From a virus, in the IMG/VR virus record IMGVR_UViG_3300021957_005679, positions 1 through 24,071 of that record: DNA of 24,071 bases. One strand, given 5' to 3'. Under the pieces are notes generated by a model, which was not told the origin of the DNA, searched no databases, and saw nothing but the letters and a program-made list of their open reading frames with translations. Below, in pieces: positions 22,401-24,071 of this stretch. Each line of letters begins with the position of its first letter. Within the stretch, counting starts at the first letter, position 1. Made by a program: the position numbers and the translations under genes.

Positions 22401-24071
22401 TGACGCAATATATTTCCGCGCTGGTGATAATCAATTATTATCTTTACAAGAACGTACCGAGATAGATGGTGGTAATATTGTTCAAGTTGGGGCCCCAGAT
22501 GCACCGGCTCATTTTGAATTATACCGCGAGAGTGATCAATCCACAATAGGCATGGCTTATGACAGTGTGTCCGGTAACATGACACTAGGTGGTGAGCTGA
22601 CCGTTCTCAACAATGTTGGTATACTTGGTCAAAATGAAATAACAGATCTTTTAGGCCCTGGGGTTGATGTTCATGGTAGCATGCGAGTGACAGAAACCTT
22701 ATCTGCTAAAACATTGATTGTGGATTATTTGACGGTACAAGACGAATCGTTTGGTAATGTTGGTGGTGGATTCGGTACCAGTTCGTCCGCGATGAGTGTG
22801 TTGAGCGGAACTGCTGGGGCTGGTGATCAAACGCTTGAATGGGTCAATGGATCTACAGTCACTCTTTCCGGAACCCCGGTTGGTATTGAAATCGATCCGA
22901 TGTTAGACGAGCGTGGATCCATACAAAACCTTTACTCATTCTCGTTTGTAGCAACACAAGCCGACGCAACATTAGGTGTACAAATTGGTGACGTACAAAC
23001 AACAACATATCAATTGGCAGTGATGTATGATGCGCAGGTGTATTCACAGGCATTTGTAAATGATGTTGAATATGGTATAACACATACATCAACCCACCCG
23101 TTTGTGTCAGTAAGATCGGTTGTTTTATCTGCTGATAGTGTACCTACAACAGAGCGTATTGTAAAAATCATAGTTCAACCAGAAGTTGATATCGAATATC
23201 ATGCACATAATGTGTTAGTACAAGACGCTCCTAGCGAGCTTGACACTATCACTACTGGTGATTTCACAGTCAATGGAGCATTAACAGTACAAGGTGCATA
23301 CACACACAATGGTGCAACTACATTGAATGACACGTTAGACGTTGCCGGTCGAGTGATTATTGATGATGATTTGTACGTCAAAGGTAATCTACGAGTAGAT
23401 GGTAATGCATGGTTGAGTGCTGGTGCTAGTGGTATAATAAATGTTGGTGATAGTGAGGATGATCTAGTAGTTTTCTCCGCAGATGTAGGTAGTAATATAA
23501 TACCAGATCAAAACATGACGTATGATCTCGGTACTTCTAGCAAGCACTGGATGAACATCTATTCACACAATTTAAGTGCGCATGGTAGATTAGATGTAGG
23601 TGATGATAGTGTCCTTTCTGGCACGTTAGTAGTTGAAGGTGCAACTCATCTACAAAACAACTTAACAGTTGACGGCAACACGGAGCTTAGCGGCACGCTA
23701 GTAGTTGAAGACGCGACCCATCTTCAAAACAATTTAACTGTTGACGGCAACACGGAGCTTAGCGGCACGCTAGTAGTTGAAGACGCGACCCATCTTCAAA
23801 ACAATTTAACTGTTGACGGCAACACGGAGCTTAGCGGTACATTAGTTGTCGAGGATGATTCACACTTGTCAAGCAATTTAACTGTTGCCGGTAACACGGA
23901 GCTTAGCGGTACATTAGTTGTCGAGGATGATTCACACCTGTCAAGCAATTTAACTGTTGATGGTAATCTAGCATTATCAGGAACATTAGATGTAGACCTA
24001 GACGCTACATTAAAATCAGATCTACATGTAAATGGTGGTTTGACAACTGACGGCAACACGGAACTGAGCGG
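19459..24071 (+). CDS. Giant repetitive tail-fibre-like protein (3' partial)
   Basis: I read this frame codon by codon; it is open from the ATG to the window edge (at least 1537 residues, no stop). After an N-terminal segment (MAGNRKFHNKFHSANHHTLP, then PFIGDFVLNG, a possible attachment region), it has 70-residue repeats (LDQVTIDTTDGKFYVSGG ... IFDVDVP), a module KGNLRVDGNAYLSAGA ... LGNTGKRWLDI that recurs about 562 residues later, a non-repeated region (about residues 1095-1255), and 24-residue beta-strand repeats (ELSGTLVVEDATHLQNNL) at the visible end. This architecture is typical of trimeric beta-helical phage tail fibres. The usual C-terminal receptor-binding tip or intramolecular chaperone is beyond the window. 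Confidence 0.8.
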   Translation, partial: MAGNRKFHNKFHSANHHTLPSPHIKDSGLDPLASHDFPFIGDFVLNGVLSSSNNYLLNAGNNRRAQTLDTIPHGLPAPEGWNVFRDSTYIDGDVTIAGNLSAYGELTYLHTQVHVTSATEIEVMADNSNGKTVALLVDQHGKNDLIHIKNDGISTLLVTGSAHNREDRGGWIGVNLGSLETTDRPNQRMTIVGSVSVVPDPLEVADQNQQTDPGQTGSLYIEGGLHVNNHTYLDQVTIDTTDGKFYVSGGSNDATANIFDVDVPAEFDMLTVNTDDGNFTVEGLNKIYFNTTNGLEVDTHSHLDQVTIDTTDGKFYVSGGNNDATANIFDVDVPTELDKLSVNTDDGQTRFHGTNRVLIDTTNGLEVDTHAHLDQVTIDTTDGKFYVSGGGNDATANIFDVDVPTELDKLSVNTDDGQTTFTGSKQVYINTTAGLQVDTHTQLDQVTVNTTDGKFLIEGTGNPGDENIFDVDVPTQLDRTTIITDDGNFVVSGDWTVNEVARNPFQVYVPTELGKTTIDTTVGNLTITGPNEVLFNNTGGLNVNGHTQLDQLTVNTTDGNFQIIGTGEIVSNVGFDVRNGHLQARKVTVDTSSTKNMTIQGGGVLNVNTEAYFDNAVELDKVTIDTIDGQFIVKSSNPTFSAKSPMRVDVPTRLESLSAHTDFQPVVIKGSGKLLVESESYYSNLTYFNDDVYTNKNLYVSAMDVDDHALLDRVTIDTTDGTFSIEGAGVAEFDVDTTFNHNVHIKGNLRVDGNAYLSAGADGNIYVGDTSGDNVVFYADVNSDILPDKTNAFRLGNTGKRWLDIQSEHIHGDHIYSENQILADGSLHVDGITELDETNIDTTDGAFAVSGNNRTELYTNTTTHGQVSALGGPWIFGACTQYYNHNMGNINPSDQTSGSVHNSSEWFVHHPFQVDCNSLFNAGLTANGPVQIGELPSSITDEIPEPTFEVLGNTHIRSGNLKIESDIRHLENELTLIRFNTDAIYFRAGDNQLLSLQERTEIDGGNIVQVGAPDAPAHFELYRESDQSTIGMAYDSVSGNMTLGGELTVLNNVGILGQNEITDLLGPGVDVHGSMRVTETLSAKTLIVDYLTVQDESFGNVGGGFGTSSSAMSVLSGTAGAGDQTLEWVNGSTVTLSGTPVGIEIDPMLDERGSIQNLYSFSFVATQADATLGVQIGDVQTTTYQLAVMYDAQVYSQAFVNDVEYGITHTSTHPFVSVRSVVLSADSVPTTERIVKIIVQPEVDIEYHAHNVLVQDAPSELDTITTGDFTVNGALTVQGAYTHNGATTLNDTLDVAGRVIIDDDLYVKGNLRVDGNAWLSAGASGIINVGDSEDDLVVFSADVGSNIIPDQNMTYDLGTSSKHWMNIYSHNLSAHGRLDVGDDSVLSGTLVVEGATHLQNNLTVDGNTELSGTLVVEDATHLQNNLTVDGNTELSGTLVVEDATHLQNNLTVDGNTELSGTLVVEDDSHLSSNLTVAGNTELSGTLVVEDDSHLSSNLTVDGNLALSGTLDVDLDATLKSDLHVNGGLTTDGNTELS
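20155..20994 (+). repeat. Four 210-base tandem repeats in the fibre gene
   Basis: Units start at 20155, 20365, 20575 and 20785, each exactly 70 codons. Each contains two related half-units of about 35 residues, one opening L-D-Q-V-T-I-D-T-T-D-G-K-F and one opening L-D-K-L-S-V-N-T-D-D-G. Units 2 and 3 are the most alike; unit 4 diverges in its second half, and degenerate copies continue to about 21660. Confidence 0.85.
23605..24036 (+). repeat. Six 72-base tandem repeats in the fibre gene
   Basis: Units of 24 codons start at 23605, 23677, 23749, 23821, 23893 and 23965. The second and third (23677 and 23749) are identical base for base; the fourth and fifth differ by only a few bases. The first and last are more diverged. 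A further partial unit start recurs at 24055, after a shorter step, at the window edge. Confidence 0.9.

Noticed and set aside
1062-24059. Many minus-strand ORFs of 60-130 codons
   Set aside because: They lie antisense to well-supported + strand genes, have no recognisable motifs and no start signals. Long minus-strand frames in the fibre gene arise from its repetitive, stop-poor codon use.
23605-24071. CRISPR-like array from regular repeats
   Set aside because: The 72-base units are in frame with one long gene, contain no unique spacers and encode beta-strand fibre repeats.

Overview
This window looks like part of the genome of a tailed, contractile-tail (T4-like) bacteriophage, probably marine. 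The evidence is a T4 gp15-like tail completion protein, a probable gp62-like clamp-loader subunit, a GroES/gp31-like protein, several large virion or fibre proteins, and repeated T4-type late promoters (consensus TATAAATA). The DNA is AT-rich. Every gene I support is on the + strand, mostly packed with stop/start overlaps. The marine assignment and the host are inference. No tRNA, transposase, integrase or CRISPR array is visible.

Left part (1-8693): a carbohydrate-modification island. It holds four small GT-A/exostosin-type glycosyltransferases (first one cut by the window edge), two paralogous PhyH-like Fe(II)/2-oxoglutarate dioxygenases (the first fused to a large unknown N-terminal region), a class I methyltransferase, a mini HAD phosphatase, a GT4 glycosyltransferase, a sialic/nonulosonic acid synthase (NeuB-like, without its C-terminal SAF domain) and a CMP-sugar cytidylyltransferase (NeuA-like). 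Together these could make, activate, transfer and decorate an acidic nine-carbon sugar. No NeuC-like precursor enzyme is in the window, so the precursor would come from the host or from genes outside it. A perfectly placed late-type promoter inside this island suggests that part of it is expressed together with virion genes.

Middle part (8694-11690): a short run of phage core genes: a DUF366-like protein, gp62-like clamp-loader subunit, GroES-like co-chaperonin, WYL_2/DUF2693-like protein, an unknown protein and a 73-residue unknown protein with its own late promoter. It is followed by about 560 bases without a convincing gene. The first 400 of these carry several inverted repeats and slightly higher GC, so they may encode a structured RNA.

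Right part (11691-24071): virion genes. These are a gp15-like tail completion protein with an extra Ig/TIG-like tail, a small protein with a 14-residue tryptophan repeat, a 1282-residue adhesin-like protein (CBM5/12-like segment, LamG-like fold apparently interrupted by a propeller-like segment), a 676-residue propeller-like protein ending in thrombospondin type 3-like calcium repeats, and a very large repetitive fibre protein that starts at 19459 and stays open to the window end (at least 1537 codons).

The most interesting cross-cutting signal is the placement of the late promoters. At five genes the TATAAATA-like box ends only 5-7 bases before the ATG, with no Shine-Dalgarno sequence between. 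By T4 geometry the transcripts would begin at or within about two bases of the start codon, so leaderless late mRNAs are predicted.
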